Shown: one piece after another, positions 39,098 to 48,508 of the stretch | Layout: each line of letters begins with the position of its first letter | How positions within the stretch are numbered: position 1 is the stretch's first letter | Assembly: GCA_020354665.1 (NCBI GenBank) | Contig: CP070653.1 | Span: forward strand, 2,485,880 to 2,549,879 | Direction: 5' to 3' | Source: Burkholderiales bacterium | GTDB lineage: Bacteria; Pseudomonadota; Gammaproteobacteria; Burkholderiales; Burkholderiaceae_C | DNA: 64,000 bases | Notes under the pieces: model-generated | Database searches by the model: none | What the model was told of the DNA's origin: nothing | What the model saw: only the letters and a program-made list of their open reading frames with translations | Translations under genes and position numbers: made by a program

Positions 39098-40366
39098 ATG
39101 GCCGACAAGAAGGGTTCTGTCAGCGAAAAGGTCCTTTATTGCTCCTTTTGCGGCAAGAGCCAGCACGAGGTTAAGAAGCTCATTGCAGGACCGTCGGTCT
39201 TCATCTGCGATGAATGCATCGAGCTGTGCAACGACATCATCCGCGACGAACTTCCGGCCGAGGGCGCGGCGGCGCGCGCCGCGCGCTCCGACCTGCCGTC
39301 TCCCGCCGAAATCAAGGCCAGCCTGGACCAGTACGTGATTGGGCAAGAGACCGCCAAGCGCGTTCTGTCGGTGGCGGTCTACAACCACTACAAGCGGCTC
39401 AAGCACGCGGGGGCGGCCAAGGACGACGTAGAGTTGTCCAAGAGCAACATTCTGCTGATCGGACCCACCGGGTCGGGCAAGACCTTGCTGGCGCAGACGC
39501 TGGCCAAACTGCTCAACGTGCCGTTCGTGATCGCCGATGCAACCACGCTGACCGAAGCCGGTTATGTCGGCGAGGACGTCGAGAACATCATCCAGAAGCT
39601 GCTGCAGAACTGCAACTACGACGTCGAGCGGGCCCAGCGAGGGATCGTGTACATCGACGAGATCGACAAGATCTCGCGCAAGGCCGATAACCCGAGCATC
39701 ACGCGCGACGTCTCAGGGGAGGGTGTGCAGCAGGCGTTGCTGAAGCTTGTCGAGGGCACGATGGCCAGCGTTCCGCCCCAGGGAGGGCGCAAGCATCCGA
39801 ACCAGGATTTCCTTCAAATCGACACAACCAACATCCTGTTCATCTGTGGCGGTGCCTTCGACGGGTTGGAGAAAGTGATCCAGAACCGTACCGAGAAATC
39901 GGGTATTGGCTTCGGTGCGACGGTGCACAGCAAGAGCGAGAAGCGCATTTCGGAGGTATTTCGCGACGCGGAGCCCGAAGACCTTATCAAGTTCGGGCTC
40001 ATTCCCGAACTGGTTGGCCGACTGCCGGTCGTGGCCACCCTCGGGGAACTGACAGAGGAGGCGCTGGTTCAGATCCTGACCGAACCGAAGAACGCCTTGG
40101 TCAAGCAATACCAGAAACTCTTCGACATGGACGGGGTCCAACTGGAGATCCGTCCGTCCGCCTTGGCCGCGATTGCGCGGAAGGCCCTGGCGCGAAAGAC
40201 AGGCGCCCGGGGGCTGCGTTCGATCATGGAGCAGGCGTTGATCGACACCATGTTCGACCTGCCCAACCTCGATGGGGTTGCCAAGGTGGTGGTGGACGAG
40301 CACAACATCGAAGAAGGCAGCAAACCGCTGCTGGTGTATCGCGAGCAGGCGAAGGCCAGTGCCTGA
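39098..40366 (+). CDS. clpX: Clp protease ATP-binding unfoldase ClpX
   Basis: 422 aa AAA+ unfoldase. N-terminal zinc-binding domain with Cys15, Cys18 (CSFC) and Cys37, Cys40 (CDEC); Walker A GPTGSGKT, pore loop GYVG, Walker [12 protein letters not shown]-type loop GGRKHPNQ and the sensor regions. Feeds substrates to ClpP. No Shine-Dalgarno before the ATG. Confidence 0.97.
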   Translation: MADKKGSVSEKVLYCSFCGKSQHEVKKLIAGPSVFICDECIELCNDIIRDELPAEGAAARAARSDLPSPAEIKASLDQYVIGQETAKRVLSVAVYNHYKRLKHAGAAKDDVELSKSNILLIGPTGSGKTLLAQTLAKLLNVPFVIADATTLTEAGYVGEDVENIIQKLLQNCNYDVERAQRGIVYIDEIDKISRKADNPSITRDVSGEGVQQALLKLVEGTMASVPPQGGRKHPNQDFLQIDTTNILFICGGAFDGLEKVIQNRTEKSGIGFGATVHSKSEKRISEVFRDAEPEDLIKFGLIPELVGRLPVVATLGELTEEALVQILTEPKNALVKQYQKLFDMDGVQLEIRPSALAAIARKALARKTGARGLRSIMEQALIDTMFDLPNLDGVAKVVVDEHNIEEGSKPLLVYREQAKASA

Positions 40367-40462
40367 GCCGTCCGGACCGGCTGTGCCGGCCGTGTCAGTA
40401 TCGCGAGCCTCTTGCAATGTCGACCTCGGGCCCCACATCGGCCTGAGAAAGTGAGGAATCCC

Positions 40463-42883
40463 ATGTCAGGCCATCCCGTTCTACCTTCTGAGCCGATCAC
40501 CCTGCCGCTGCTACCGCTGCGCGACGTGGTCGTGTTCCCGCACATGGTGATCCCGCTGTTCGTCGGGCGCCCGAAGTCGATCAAGGCCCTGGAGGCCGCG
40601 ATGGAGGGCGGGCGGCAGATCATGCTCGTCGCCCAGCGGGCGGCCGGCAAGGACGAACCCAAGCCCGACGATCTGTTCCAGATCGGCTGCGTGTCCAGCA
40701 TCCTGCAGATGCTGAAGCTGCCGGATGGGACCGTGAAAGTGCTGGTCGAAGGGCTTCAGCGTGCCCGCACCGGCGACATTGTGGATGGCGACGACTACTT
40801 CTCTGGGAAGGTCACGCCGGTCCCACCGACCTCCGACGAGAGGCCCGAAGTGGAAGCGCTGCGCCGGGCGGTTACTCAGCAGTTTGACCAGTACGTCAAG
40901 CTCAACAAGAAGATTCCGCCAGAAATCCTTACATCGATTGCCGGGATCGATGACGCGGGCCGGTTAGCCGACACGATCGCCGCGCACCTGCCGCTCAAAC
41001 TGGAAGCCAAGCAATCGGTGCTCGATCTGTTCGAGGTCGGCAAACGCCTGGAGAAGCTGCTCGAATTGCTTGAGCACGAAGTCGACATCCTGCAGGTCGA
41101 AAAGCGCATCCGCGGGCGCGTCAAGCGCCAGATGGAGAAGAGCCAGCGCGAGTACTATCTGAACGAGCAGGTCAAGGCGATCCAGAAAGAACTGGGCGAC
41201 GGCGAAGAAGGCGCCGACCTCGAGGAGCTGGAGAAGAAGATCAAGGCCGCTCGCATGCCCAAGGAGGCGCGCAAGAAGGCCGAGGGCGAGCTCAAGAAAC
41301 TCAAGCTGATGTCGCCGATGTCGGCCGAGGCAACCGTCGTACGCAATTACATCGACACGCTGGTCAACCTGCCCTGGAGCAAGAAGACCAAGATCAAGCA
41401 CGACCTGCCGCATGCGGAGGCGGTGCTCAACGAGGACCACGCGGGGCTGGAAAAGGTCAAGGAGCGCATCCTCGAGTATCTCGCTGTGCAGCAGCGAGTC
41501 GACAAGGTCAAGGCGCCGATCCTTTGCCTGGTCGGCCCACCCGGCGTGGGCAAGACCTCGCTGGGACAGAGCGTGGCTCGGGCCACCGGCCGCAAGTTCG
41601 TGCGGATGGCCTTGGGCGGTGTTCGCGACGAGGCTGAGATCCGCGGCCACCGGCGCACCTACATCGGCTCGATGCCGGGCAAGGTGCTGCAAAGCCTGAC
41701 CAAGGTGGGCGTTCGCAACCCGCTGTTCCTGCTCGACGAGATCGACAAGCTCGGCATGGACTTCCGCGGTGATCCGAGCTCGGCATTGCTCGAGGTGCTT
41801 GACCCTGAGCAGAACCACACGTTCAGCGACCACTACGTCGAGGTCGACTTCGACCTATCCGACGTGATGTTCGTCGCCACCGCCAACACACTCAACATTC
41901 CGCCGGCGCTGATGGACCGGATGGAGACCATCAAGCTCTCGGGCTACACCGAGGATGAGAAGGTCGACATTGCCAAGCGCTACTTGCTGCCCAAGCAGAT
42001 GAGGAACAACGGTGTGAAGGCCGACGAGCTCGAAGTGACCGAGAGCGCCATCCGCGGCATCATCCGCTACTACACGCGCGAAGCGGGGGTGCGATCTCTT
42101 GAGCGCGAGATCTCCAAGATCTGTCGCAAGACCGTCAAGGGGCTCCAGCTCGGGGCTTCGGAGAGCAAGGTCGTCGTTACCGAGGAGAGCCTCAACGACT
42201 TCCTCGGCGTGCGCAAGTTCGACTTCGGACGCGCTGAGAAGACCAACCAGGTGGGTCAGGTCGTGGGGCTGGCCTGGACGGAGGTCGGTGGCGACTTGCT
42301 GACGATCGAAGCCGCTGTGATGCCCGGCAAGGGCAACATCATCCGCACCGGACAGCTCGGCGACGTCATGAAGGAGTCGGTCGAGGCAGCTCGATCCGTG
42401 GTGCGCTCGCGTGCGCGTCGCCTGGGAATCAAGGACGAGCTCTTCGAAAAGCGCGATATCCACATCCACGTTCCGGATGCCGCGACGCCGAAGGACGGGC
42501 CGAGCGCAGGCATCGCGATGACCACGGCTTTCGTCTCGGCGCTGACGGGGATTCCGGTGCGGGCCGACGTGGCGATGACGGGCGAGATCACGTTGCGTGG
42601 GGAGGTCACGGCGATCGGCGGGCTCAAAGAGAAGCTGCTCGCGGCGCACCGAGGCGGGATCAAGACGGTGATCATTCCCGAGGAGAACGTGAAGGACCTT
42701 CAGGAGATCCCCGAGAACGTGAAGAACCGGCTTGAAATCGTGCCGGTGCGGTGGATCGATCGGGTGTTCGAGGTCGCGCTCCAGTCAGCACCGGTGCCGG
42801 TGCCCGAACCCGAAGAGGAAGTGGCCGCCAAGGAGGCCCCGGCCGGCGAGGCGCCCGTCACCGCAGAGGCGATCAAACACTGA
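40463..42883 (+). CDS. lon: ATP-dependent Lon protease
   Basis: 806 aa. N-terminal substrate domain ([20 protein letters not shown]), coiled coil about 190-270, AAA+ module with [11 protein letters not shown] and [10 protein letters not shown], and C-terminal protease domain with catalytic Ser681 in PKDGPSAG and the Lys about 43 residues later. GAGG RBS. The last about 25 residues are Ala/Pro/Glu-rich and not conserved. 96 bases after clpX. Confidence 0.97.
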   Translation: MSGHPVLPSEPITLPLLPLRDVVVFPHMVIPLFVGRPKSIKALEAAMEGGRQIMLVAQRAAGKDEPKPDDLFQIGCVSSILQMLKLPDGTVKVLVEGLQRARTGDIVDGDDYFSGKVTPVPPTSDERPEVEALRRAVTQQFDQYVKLNKKIPPEILTSIAGIDDAGRLADTIAAHLPLKLEAKQSVLDLFEVGKRLEKLLELLEHEVDILQVEKRIRGRVKRQMEKSQREYYLNEQVKAIQKELGDGEEGADLEELEKKIKAARMPKEARKKAEGELKKLKLMSPMSAEATVVRNYIDTLVNLPWSKKTKIKHDLPHAEAVLNEDHAGLEKVKERILEYLAVQQRVDKVKAPILCLVGPPGVGKTSLGQSVARATGRKFVRMALGGVRDEAEIRGHRRTYIGSMPGKVLQSLTKVGVRNPLFLLDEIDKLGMDFRGDPSSALLEVLDPEQNHTFSDHYVEVDFDLSDVMFVATANTLNIPPALMDRMETIKLSGYTEDEKVDIAKRYLLPKQMRNNGVKADELEVTESAIRGIIRYYTREAGVRSLEREISKICRKTVKGLQLGASESKVVVTEESLNDFLGVRKFDFGRAEKTNQVGQVVGLAWTEVGGDLLTIEAAVMPGKGNIIRTGQLGDVMKESVEAARSVVRSRARRLGIKDELFEKRDIHIHVPDAATPKDGPSAGIAMTTAFVSALTGIPVRADVAMTGEITLRGEVTAIGGLKEKLLAAHRGGIKTVIIPEENVKDLQEIPENVKNRLEIVPVRWIDRVFEVALQSAPVPVPEPEEEVAAKEAPAGEAPVTAEAIKH

Positions 42884-42895
42884 TCGCGCGTGTCT

Positions 42896-42923
42896 CGGCC
42901 GCCGCCAGGCGTCACGGCGGCCG
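42896..42923 (+). terminator. Strong hairpin after lon
   Basis: CGGCCGCC (42896-42903) pairs perfectly with GGCGGCCG (42916-42923), 12-nt loop, 13 bases after the lon stop codon. No T-run. Overlaps the -35 zone of the tRNA-Gly promoter. Confidence 0.4.
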
Positions 42924-42936
42924 CTCGGACTTCACC

Positions 42937-42942
42937 TATAAT
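42937..42942 (+). promoter_or_regulatory. -10 box of tRNA-Gly
   Basis: Perfect TATAAT followed by TCGCGCGC, a GC-rich discriminator typical of stringently controlled stable-RNA promoters. Start predicted near 42949, 24 bases before the tRNA. -35 is poor. Confidence 0.5.
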
Positions 42943-42972
42943 TCGCGCGCAAAGCCAGTCGAGCGGCGCGAT

Positions 42973-43048
42973 GCGGGAATAGCTCAGTTGGTAGAGCGCA
43001 ACCTTGCCAAGGTTGAGGTCGCGAGTTCGAGACTCGTTTCCCGCTCCA
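42973..43048 (+). tRNA. tRNA-Gly (anticodon GCC)
   Basis: 76 nt with encoded CCA. Acceptor GCGGGAA / TTCCCGC, D arm AGCTCAGTTGGTAGAGC, anticodon stem CAACC/GGTTG with loop TTGCCAA (GCC at 43006-43008), T arm with GTTCGAG. Followed by its own intrinsic terminator. Confidence 0.97.
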
Positions 43049-43064
43049 ACACTGCACGCACGAT

Positions 43065-43096
43065 GGGGAACCTGCCAGGGTTCTCCATTTTTGTTT
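43065..43096 (+). terminator. Intrinsic terminator after tRNA-Gly
   Basis: GGGGAACC (43065-43072) pairs with GGTTCTCC (43079-43086), one G-T, loop TGCCAG, extended by AT/AT, then ATTTTTGTTT. Textbook form. Confidence 0.85.
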
Positions 43097-43126
43097 GGTG
43101 ACGTCTCGTTTACAGTTCCAATTAGC

Positions 43127-43200
43127 GGCGCGGTAGCAAAGCGGTTATGCACCGGATTGCAAATCCGAGTAGGTCGGTTCGACTCCGGCCCGCGCCTCCA
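43127..43200 (+). tRNA. tRNA-Cys (anticodon GCA)
   Basis: 74 nt with encoded CCA. Acceptor GGCGCGG / CCGCGCC, discriminator T, anticodon loop TTGCAAA giving GCA at 43159-43161, T arm GTTCGAC. TACAGT at 43111-43116 could be its -10 box. Followed by its own terminator. Confidence 0.96.
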
Positions 43201-43208
43201 GAAACCTG

Positions 43209-43236
43209 CAAGGCCGCACGAGCGGCCTTGTTTGCT
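43209..43236 (+). terminator. Intrinsic terminator after tRNA-Cys
   Basis: Perfect 9-bp stem CAAGGCCGC (43209-43217) / GCGGCCTTG (43222-43230), loop ACGA, then TTTGCTT. Confidence 0.85.
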
Positions 43237-43281
43237 TCCGGCCGGCCTCGTCTGTGCGCACGCTGATAATGCCGCTGAGCG

Positions 43282-43372
43282 GCCCGGGTGGCGAAACAGG
43301 CAGACGCAGCGGACTTAAAATCCGCCGCCCTTGAAAGGGGGCATACCGGTTCGATCCCGGTCCCGGGCACCA
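43282..43372 (+). tRNA. tRNA-Leu (anticodon TAA)
   Basis: 91 nt with encoded CCA. Acceptor GCCCGGG / CCCGGGC, discriminator A, anticodon stem GCGGA/TCCGC with loop CTTAAAA (TAA), long variable arm, T arm CCGGTTCGATCCCGG. GATAAT at 43265-43270 ends 11 bases before the gene and could be its own -10. Decodes TTA/TTG, rare in this GC-rich genome. Confidence 0.97.
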
Positions 43373-43380
43373 AGCCGGTG

Positions 43381-43410
43381 GTCGTTGCTTCGAGTGACGA
43401 CGTTTGTTCT
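43381..43410 (+). terminator. Probable intrinsic terminator after tRNA-Leu(TAA)
   Basis: GTCGTTGC (43381-43388) pairs with GTGACGAC (43394-43401) using two G-T pairs, loop TTCGA, then GTTTGTTCT. Confidence 0.6.
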
Positions 43411-43543
43411 GAGGGCGGCTCCAGTGCGTGGCCGGCGCCTCAGACGCAGCGGTATCGCTGCCGCACTGTCAGCAAGCGTGTTGGCCTCCTCGATCAACCG
43501 AGTGGGCCGGTCGTGCCAATGACCGGCTGCCGCAGGGCGGCCG

Positions 43544-43549
43544 TAGAAT
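43544..43549 (+). promoter_or_regulatory. Possible -10 box of etfBA
   Basis: TAGAAT 44 bases before the etfB ATG, with TGACCG 18 bases upstream as a weak -35. The heptamer AATTCGA occurs twice just after it (43551-43571). Confidence 0.35.
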
Positions 43550-43593
43550 GAATTCGAGCTGAAATTCGATTGCACCGGCAGGAGAGGTGTCGC

Positions 43594-44343
43594 ATGAAAG
43601 TCCTCGTCCCCGTTAAGCGCGTGGTCGACTACAACGTCAAGGTGCGGGTGAAGTCCGACGGCAGCGGCGTGGACGTCGCTGGCGTCAAGATGAGCATGAA
43701 CCCGTTCGATGAGATTGCCGTGGAAGAGGCGGTGCGGCTGAAGGAAAAGGGCGCAGCCACCGAAATCGTCGCCGTCTCGTGCGGCGTGACGCAATGCCAG
43801 GAGACGCTGCGCACCGCGATGGCGATCGGTGCCGACCGCGCGATCCTGGTGGAGACCGCCGAGGAACTGCAGCCGCTGGCGGTGGCCAAGATCCTGAAGG
43901 CGCTGGCCGACAAGGAGCAACCCGGCCTGGTGATCCTGGGCAAGCAGGCCATCGACGACGACTGCAACCAGACCGGGCAGATGCTCGCGGCGCTGGCCGG
44001 CTGGCCGCAAGGCACCTTCGCGAGCAAGCTCGAGGTCGCCGACGGCCACATTGCGGTCACGCGCGAAGTCGATGGCGGGCTGGAGACCGTCAAGCTCAAG
44101 CTGCCGGCGGTCATCACCACCGACCTGCGCCTGAACGAACCGCGCTACGTCACGCTGCCCAACATCATGAAGGCCAAGAAGAAACAGCTCGACGTCGTCA
44201 AGCCGGCCGATCTCGGCGTGGACGTCACGCCGCGGCTGAAGACGCTCAAGGTCAGTGAGCCGCCGAAGCGCGGCGCTGGTGTCAAGGTGCCCGACGTGGC
44301 CACGCTGGTCGACAAGCTCAAGAACGAAGCCAAGGTGATCTGA
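43594..44343 (+). CDS. etfB: Electron transfer flavoprotein beta subunit
   Basis: 249 aa. Binds AMP and passes electrons from acyl-CoA dehydrogenases toward ETF-ubiquinone oxidoreductase. N-terminal [20 protein letters not shown] and the ETF-beta signature [32 protein letters not shown] (in two parts) are clear. GGAGAGG RBS. Separated from etfA by 86 bases containing a REP-like palindrome. Confidence 0.96.
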   Translation: MKVLVPVKRVVDYNVKVRVKSDGSGVDVAGVKMSMNPFDEIAVEEAVRLKEKGAATEIVAVSCGVTQCQETLRTAMAIGADRAILVETAEELQPLAVAKILKALADKEQPGLVILGKQAIDDDCNQTGQMLAALAGWPQGTFASKLEVADGHIAVTREVDGGLETVKLKLPAVITTDLRLNEPRYVTLPNIMKAKKKQLDVVKPADLGVDVTPRLKTLKVSEPPKRGAGVKVPDVATLVDKLKNEAKVI

Positions 44344-44352
44344 AATGAATTA

Positions 44353-44390
44353 CCCCCACGCTCACTATCGTTCGCTGTCCCCCGAAGGGG
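44353..44390 (+). repeat. REP-like intergenic element between etfB and etfA, copy 2
   Basis: CCCCC (44353-44357), ACGCTCAC, then CGTTCGCTG and the palindrome CCCCGAAGGGG (44380-44390). I recall closely similar CCCCCACGCTC...CCCCGAGGGG elements repeated between genes in Burkholderiales. A degenerate copy is at 28885-28920. In an operon it could form a hairpin that changes the EtfB:EtfA ratio or mRNA decay. Confidence 0.5.
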
Positions 44391-44429
44391 CGCCAGTCTC
44401 CGTTGAGTCGGCTCAGCGGGAGGCTTGAG

Positions 44430-45362
44430 ATGTCCGTCCTCGTCGTTGCCGAACACGACCATGGCACCTTGAAGGGTGCGACCCTGAATACCGTCAGCGC
44501 GGCGGCCCAAAGCGGATCGGATGTGCACGTGCTGGTGGCTGGGCAGAACGCCGAGAGGGCAGCCCAGGCCGCCGCGCAGATTGGCGGCGTGACCAAGGTG
44601 CTGCACGCCGACGCAGAAAGCCTGAAGGAGCAGCTTGGCGAGAATGTCGCGGCGCAGGTGCTGCAGATCGCCAAGGGCTACAGCCACATCCTGTTTCCTG
44701 CTACCGCGCACGGCAAGAACGTTGCGCCGCGGGTGGCCGCGCTGCTCGATGTCGCGCAGGTCAGCGACGTCAGCAAGGTGATCGACCCCGACACATTCGA
44801 GCGCCCGATCTACGCCGGCAACGCCATTGCCACCGTGAAGAGCGCCGACGCGGTCAAGGTGATGACCGTGCGCACCACGGCTTTCGATGCCGCGGCGCAA
44901 AGTGGCGGCAGTGCCGGCATCGAAAACGTCAACGCCGTCGCGGACGGCGGCTTGAGTGCCTTCGTCGGCGCCGAGAACGTCAAACTCGACCGGCCCGAAC
45001 TCACCGCTGCCAAGGTCCTCGTCTCGGGTCGCCGGGCGATGGGCTCGGCCGAGAAGTTCAACGAGGTGTTGACCCCGCTGGCCGACAAGCTCGGCGCGGC
45101 GCTGGGCGCCAGCCGCGCGGCAGTCGACGCTGGCTACGCGCCCAACGCCTGGCAAGTCGGCCAGACCGGCAAGATCGTCGCCCCGCAGCTCTACATCGCC
45201 TGCGGGATCTCGGGAGCGATCCAGCACTTGGCGGGCATGAAGGACAGCAAGGTGATCGTGGCGATCAATAAGGACGCCGAGGCGCCGATCTTCAGCGTGG
45301 CTGATTACGGACTCGAGGCCGATTTGTTCAAGGCGGTGCCAGAGCTCGTCAGCATGCTTTGA
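44430..45362 (+). CDS. etfA: Electron transfer flavoprotein alpha subunit
   Basis: 310 aa FAD-binding partner of EtfB. Start [21 protein letters not shown]-terminal FAD domain with [64 protein letters not shown] (read in pieces) and [25 protein letters not shown] upstream of the ATG. Followed by a strong terminator. Confidence 0.96.
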   Translation: MSVLVVAEHDHGTLKGATLNTVSAAAQSGSDVHVLVAGQNAERAAQAAAQIGGVTKVLHADAESLKEQLGENVAAQVLQIAKGYSHILFPATAHGKNVAPRVAALLDVAQVSDVSKVIDPDTFERPIYAGNAIATVKSADAVKVMTVRTTAFDAAAQSGGSAGIENVNAVADGGLSAFVGAENVKLDRPELTAAKVLVSGRRAMGSAEKFNEVLTPLADKLGAALGASRAAVDAGYAPNAWQVGQTGKIVAPQLYIACGISGAIQHLAGMKDSKVIVAINKDAEAPIFSVADYGLEADLFKAVPELVSML

Positions 45363-45390
45363 CCGCGGCGCCAATGCTGCGAACAAGGCA

Positions 45391-45425
45391 GAGGGCGCCC
45401 AACTTGGTAGCGGCGCCCTCGTTTT
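45391..45425 (+). terminator. Intrinsic terminator between etfA and the acyl-CoA dehydrogenase gene
   Basis: Perfect 9-bp stem GAGGGCGCC (45391-45399) / GGCGCCCTC (45412-45420), 12-nt loop, then GTTTTC. Ends only 16 bases before the next ATG, leaving no room for a promoter after it. Confidence 0.8.
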
Positions 45426-45441
45426 CGATGGAGACACGACC

Positions 45442-47232
45442 ATGACCTACCGCGCCCCCGTCAAGGACCTGCTGTTCTGCATCGAGCATCTGGCAGGACT
45501 CGAAAGCATCGCAAAGCTGCCCGGCTTCGAGGAAGCGGGCCTGGAGACGGCGCAGGCCGTCATCGAGGAGTGCGCCAGGCTCAATGAAGAAGTCATCGCA
45601 CCCATGAACTGGGAGGGCGATTGCCATCCTTCGTCGTTGCACGATGGCGAAGTCACGACGACACCGGGCTTCAAGCAGGCATTCCGGCAGTTCGTCGAAG
45701 GGGGATGGCAGGGATTGCAGCATCCGGCCGAATTCGGTGGTCAAGGCCTGCCGAAGACCATCGGTGCGGCCTGCACCGAGATCCTCAACAGCGCGAATCT
45801 GAGCTTCGCGCTTTGTCCGCTGCTCACCGACGGCGCGATCGAGGCGCTGCTCACCGCGGGCTCGGCCGAGCAGCAGGCGACGTACTTGCCGAAGATGATC
45901 TCGGGGCAATGGACCGGAACGATGAATCTGACCGAGTCGCAGGCCGGCAGCGACCTCTCGCTGGTGCGCACCCGCGCCGAGCCGCAACCTGACGGCAGCT
46001 ACAGGATCTTCGGGACGAAGATCTTCATCACCTACGGCGAGCACGATATGGCCGAGAACATCGTGCATCTGGTGCTGGCGCGAGTAACGGGGGCGCCCGA
46101 AGGCGTCAAGGGGATCAGCCTGTTCCTCGTGCCCAAGTTCGCCGTCAACGGCGACGGCTCGCTCGGTGCGCGAAACGACGTCCGTTGCGTGAGCATCGAA
46201 CACAAGCTCGGCATCAAGGCCAGTCCAACCGCGGTGCTGCAGTACGGCGACCACGAGGGCGCCGTCGGCTACCTGGTTGGCCAGGAGAACCGCGGGCTCG
46301 AATACATGTTCGTGATGATGAACGCCGCGCGCTACGCGGTCGGCGTGCAAGGGATCTCGGTGGCTGAGCGCGCCTACCAGAAGGCAGCCCAGTACGCACG
46401 CGAGCGCATCCAGTCGCGCCCGGTCGACGGCTCGATGTCGTCGGCTGCGCCGATCATTCACCATCCGGACGTCAGGCGCATGCTGATGACGATGCGCGGA
46501 GTGACCGAAGGTTGTCGCGCGCTCGCGCTGGCGACGGCGGCCGCGTACGACACCGCGCACGCCCATCCCGATGCCCAGACGCGCCAGGAAGCGAAGGCCT
46601 TCTACGAATTCATGATCCCGCTGGTGAAGGGCTACACGACCGAGATGAGCCTCGAAGTGGCGAGTCTTGGCATCCAGGTGCACGGCGGCATGGGCTTCAT
46701 CGAGGAGACTGGCGCGGCGCAGTACTACCGGGACGCGCGCATCCTGACCATCTACGAGGGCACAACCGCGATCCAGGGGAACGACCTGGTCGGCCGCAAG
46801 GTCTCGCGAGACGGTGGCGCCGTCGCACGGTCGATCGCGGCGCAGGTTGCCGCAACCGAGGCGGACCTCGCGCGGCGCGGCAGCGAAGCCGCGCGCGCGA
46901 CCGTCAAGCGCCTGGAGGCGGCGCGCGAGGCGTTCGAGGAGGTCGTCTCATTCATCATCGAGCGCGGCGGGCGCGACCCGAACGCGGTGTTTGCCGGCGC
47001 GGTGCCGTATCTCATGCTGGCGGGCAACCTCATGGCGGGCTGGCAGATGGCCCGAGCGCTGGCCGTGGCCGAGGACCGACTGCGGGCGGGCGAGGACGTC
47101 GACTTCATGCGTGCCAAGATCGCGACGGCGCGTTTCTATGCCGAGCACATCCTCGCTCGCGCGCCGGCGCAGCGCGATGCCATCGTCAATGGGTATGCGA
47201 GTGTCATGGCGCTGGCCGCCGACGCGTTCTGA
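45442..47232 (+). CDS. Acyl-CoA dehydrogenase, long form (DmdC/AcdB-like)
   Basis: 596 aa, about 200 longer than classic acyl-CoA dehydrogenases. N-terminal extension (MTYRAPVKDLLFCIEHLAG), central FAD domain with GTMNLTESQAGSDLSLVRT and the catalytic Glu439 in LTIYEGTTAIQGNDL, then a C-terminal helical domain typical of this subgroup. It would donate electrons to the ETF encoded just upstream. Which acyl-CoA it uses is not evident; 3-methylmercaptopropionyl-CoA is one known substrate of the group. GGAG RBS. Confidence 0.9.
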   Translation: MTYRAPVKDLLFCIEHLAGLESIAKLPGFEEAGLETAQAVIEECARLNEEVIAPMNWEGDCHPSSLHDGEVTTTPGFKQAFRQFVEGGWQGLQHPAEFGGQGLPKTIGAACTEILNSANLSFALCPLLTDGAIEALLTAGSAEQQATYLPKMISGQWTGTMNLTESQAGSDLSLVRTRAEPQPDGSYRIFGTKIFITYGEHDMAENIVHLVLARVTGAPEGVKGISLFLVPKFAVNGDGSLGARNDVRCVSIEHKLGIKASPTAVLQYGDHEGAVGYLVGQENRGLEYMFVMMNAARYAVGVQGISVAERAYQKAAQYARERIQSRPVDGSMSSAAPIIHHPDVRRMLMTMRGVTEGCRALALATAAAYDTAHAHPDAQTRQEAKAFYEFMIPLVKGYTTEMSLEVASLGIQVHGGMGFIEETGAAQYYRDARILTIYEGTTAIQGNDLVGRKVSRDGGAVARSIAAQVAATEADLARRGSEAARATVKRLEAAREAFEEVVSFIIERGGRDPNAVFAGAVPYLMLAGNLMAGWQMARALAVAEDRLRAGEDVDFMRAKIATARFYAEHILARAPAQRDAIVNGYASVMALAADAF

Positions 47233-48188
47233 TGCCGCTGCCGCCGGTCCTGTCGCGTCTGGAGTTGCCGGTCATCGGCGCGCCGCTGTTCATCATCAGC
47301 AATCCCCGCCTGGTGATCGAGCAATGCAGGGCGGGCATCGTCGGCGCAATGCCTGCACTCAATGCGCGACCGGCCGCGCAGCTCGACGAGTGGCTGGCCG
47401 AGATCACCGAGACTTTGGCCGCGTGGGACCGTGACCACCCGGAGCAGCCTGCGGCGCCGTTTGCGGTCAACCAGATCGTTCACCGGACGAACGACCGGCT
47501 TGAGCATGACGTCGCGGTGTGCGCCAAGTACCGCGTGCCGATCGTGATCACGTCGCTCGGTGCACGCCCCGAAATCAATGCGGCGGTCCATGCATGGGGT
47601 GGCGTCGTGCTGCATGACGTCATCAACGTGGCGTTTGCGCGCAAGGCGATCGAGAAGGGCGCCGACGGGCTCGTTGCCGTGGCGGCCGGCGCCGGCGGGC
47701 ATGCCGGCACCACGAGTCCGTTTGCCCTCGTCGAGGAGATCCGGCAGTGGTTCGATGGACCGCTGGCGCTCGCCGGGGCGATTGCAACCGGTCGAGGGGT
47801 GCTCGCCGCGCAGGCGATGGGGGCGGACCTCGCCTACATCGGATCGGCGTTCATCGCGACCGACGAGGCGCGCGCAGCCGAAGCCTACAAGCGCGCCGTC
47901 GTGGAGGGCGCGGCGGACGACATCGTCTATTCGAACCTGTTCACTGGCGTGCACGGCAATTACCTGAAGTGCTCGATCCGCAACGCCGGACTCGACCCCG
48001 ACCGCCTGGCGCCGAGCGACCCGAGCAAGATGGACTTCGGCGGCGAGGGAGCCAAGAAGGCCTGGAAGGACATCTGGGGGTCCGGTCAGGGCATTGGAGC
48101 GGTCAAGGCTATCGTGCCGGCGGCGCAACTCGTCGCACGGCTGAAGCAGGAATACCGCGAAGCCCGCCAGAGGCTCGGCCCGTGCTGA
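47232..48188 (+). CDS. NAD(P)H-dependent flavin oxidoreductase, nitronate monooxygenase family
   Basis: 318 aa 2-nitropropane-dioxygenase-type TIM barrel with FMN. Signature: APLFIISNPRLVIEQCRAGIVGAMPALNAR, VAAGAGGHAGTTSPFALVEEIRQWF (phosphate-binding GGHAG) and GADLAYIGSAFIATDEA. Start ATG shares one base with the preceding stop (TGATG), so it is translationally coupled to the acyl-CoA dehydrogenase. Role with fatty-acid oxidation unknown; some relatives act as enoyl reductases. Confidence 0.87.
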   Translation: MPLPPVLSRLELPVIGAPLFIISNPRLVIEQCRAGIVGAMPALNARPAAQLDEWLAEITETLAAWDRDHPEQPAAPFAVNQIVHRTNDRLEHDVAVCAKYRVPIVITSLGARPEINAAVHAWGGVVLHDVINVAFARKAIEKGADGLVAVAAGAGGHAGTTSPFALVEEIRQWFDGPLALAGAIATGRGVLAAQAMGADLAYIGSAFIATDEARAAEAYKRAVVEGAADDIVYSNLFTGVHGNYLKCSIRNAGLDPDRLAPSDPSKMDFGGEGAKKAWKDIWGSGQGIGAVKAIVPAAQLVARLKQEYREARQRLGPC

Positions 48189-48356
48189 GGTGTGCGCTGT
48201 CTTGCGCGCGTTCCATGCCCTGATGCCGGCACGCGCGGGATCAGCGGGCGATCCTTGCAGCGGGGCGGGAAGGTGTGGCGGCGCGTCGCCGTTGTCAGGA
48301 AACCAACAGGCTCGATGGGCTCTAATGGCCTCCGACACGAACGCGGACGCCCGCGG

Positions 48357-48365
48357 TGATACAGT
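48357..48365 (+). promoter_or_regulatory. Possible extended -10 box of the odh operon
   Basis: TGATACAGT fits TG-N-TATAAT loosely (TACAGT). Predicts a start near 48372 and a 5' UTR of about 137 bases, the length of the structured leader. The stretch 48189-48356 upstream holds no gene I can see. Confidence 0.35.
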
Positions 48366-48384
48366 CGCGGCTCGGACGCCGTAG

Positions 48385-48508
48385 TCGCGTCCGTTGCTGG
48401 GCGAGCCAGGCAGCAGTCGGGTCGCAATCCGCCAACCGGTCGAGCCGGGCCGCGGAAGGTTGAAAACCCATCGGAGCTCCGGAAACCGGAGTGAAAGGTG
48501 AGCGCGAG
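48385..48508 (+). ncRNA. Structured sucA 5' UTR, likely the Burkholderiales sucA RNA motif
   Basis: Hairpins in order: TGCTG/CAGCA (48395-48415, with inner CTGG/CCAG), CCGG/CCGG (48436-48448), GGTT/AACC (48458-48468), CTCCGG/CCGGAG with loop AAA (48477-48491), ending 3 bases before the AAGGTGA Shine-Dalgarno (48495-48501). A conserved cis-regulatory RNA called the sucA motif has been described in Burkholderiales, always before sucA and overlapping its RBS; position and layout fit. The match to its covariance model was not tested. Ligand unknown. Confidence 0.6.

Noticed and set aside
43551-43571. Duplicated AATTCGA before etfB as an operator
   Set aside because: Only 7 bases twice, and no regulator gene nearby; too weak to call a site.
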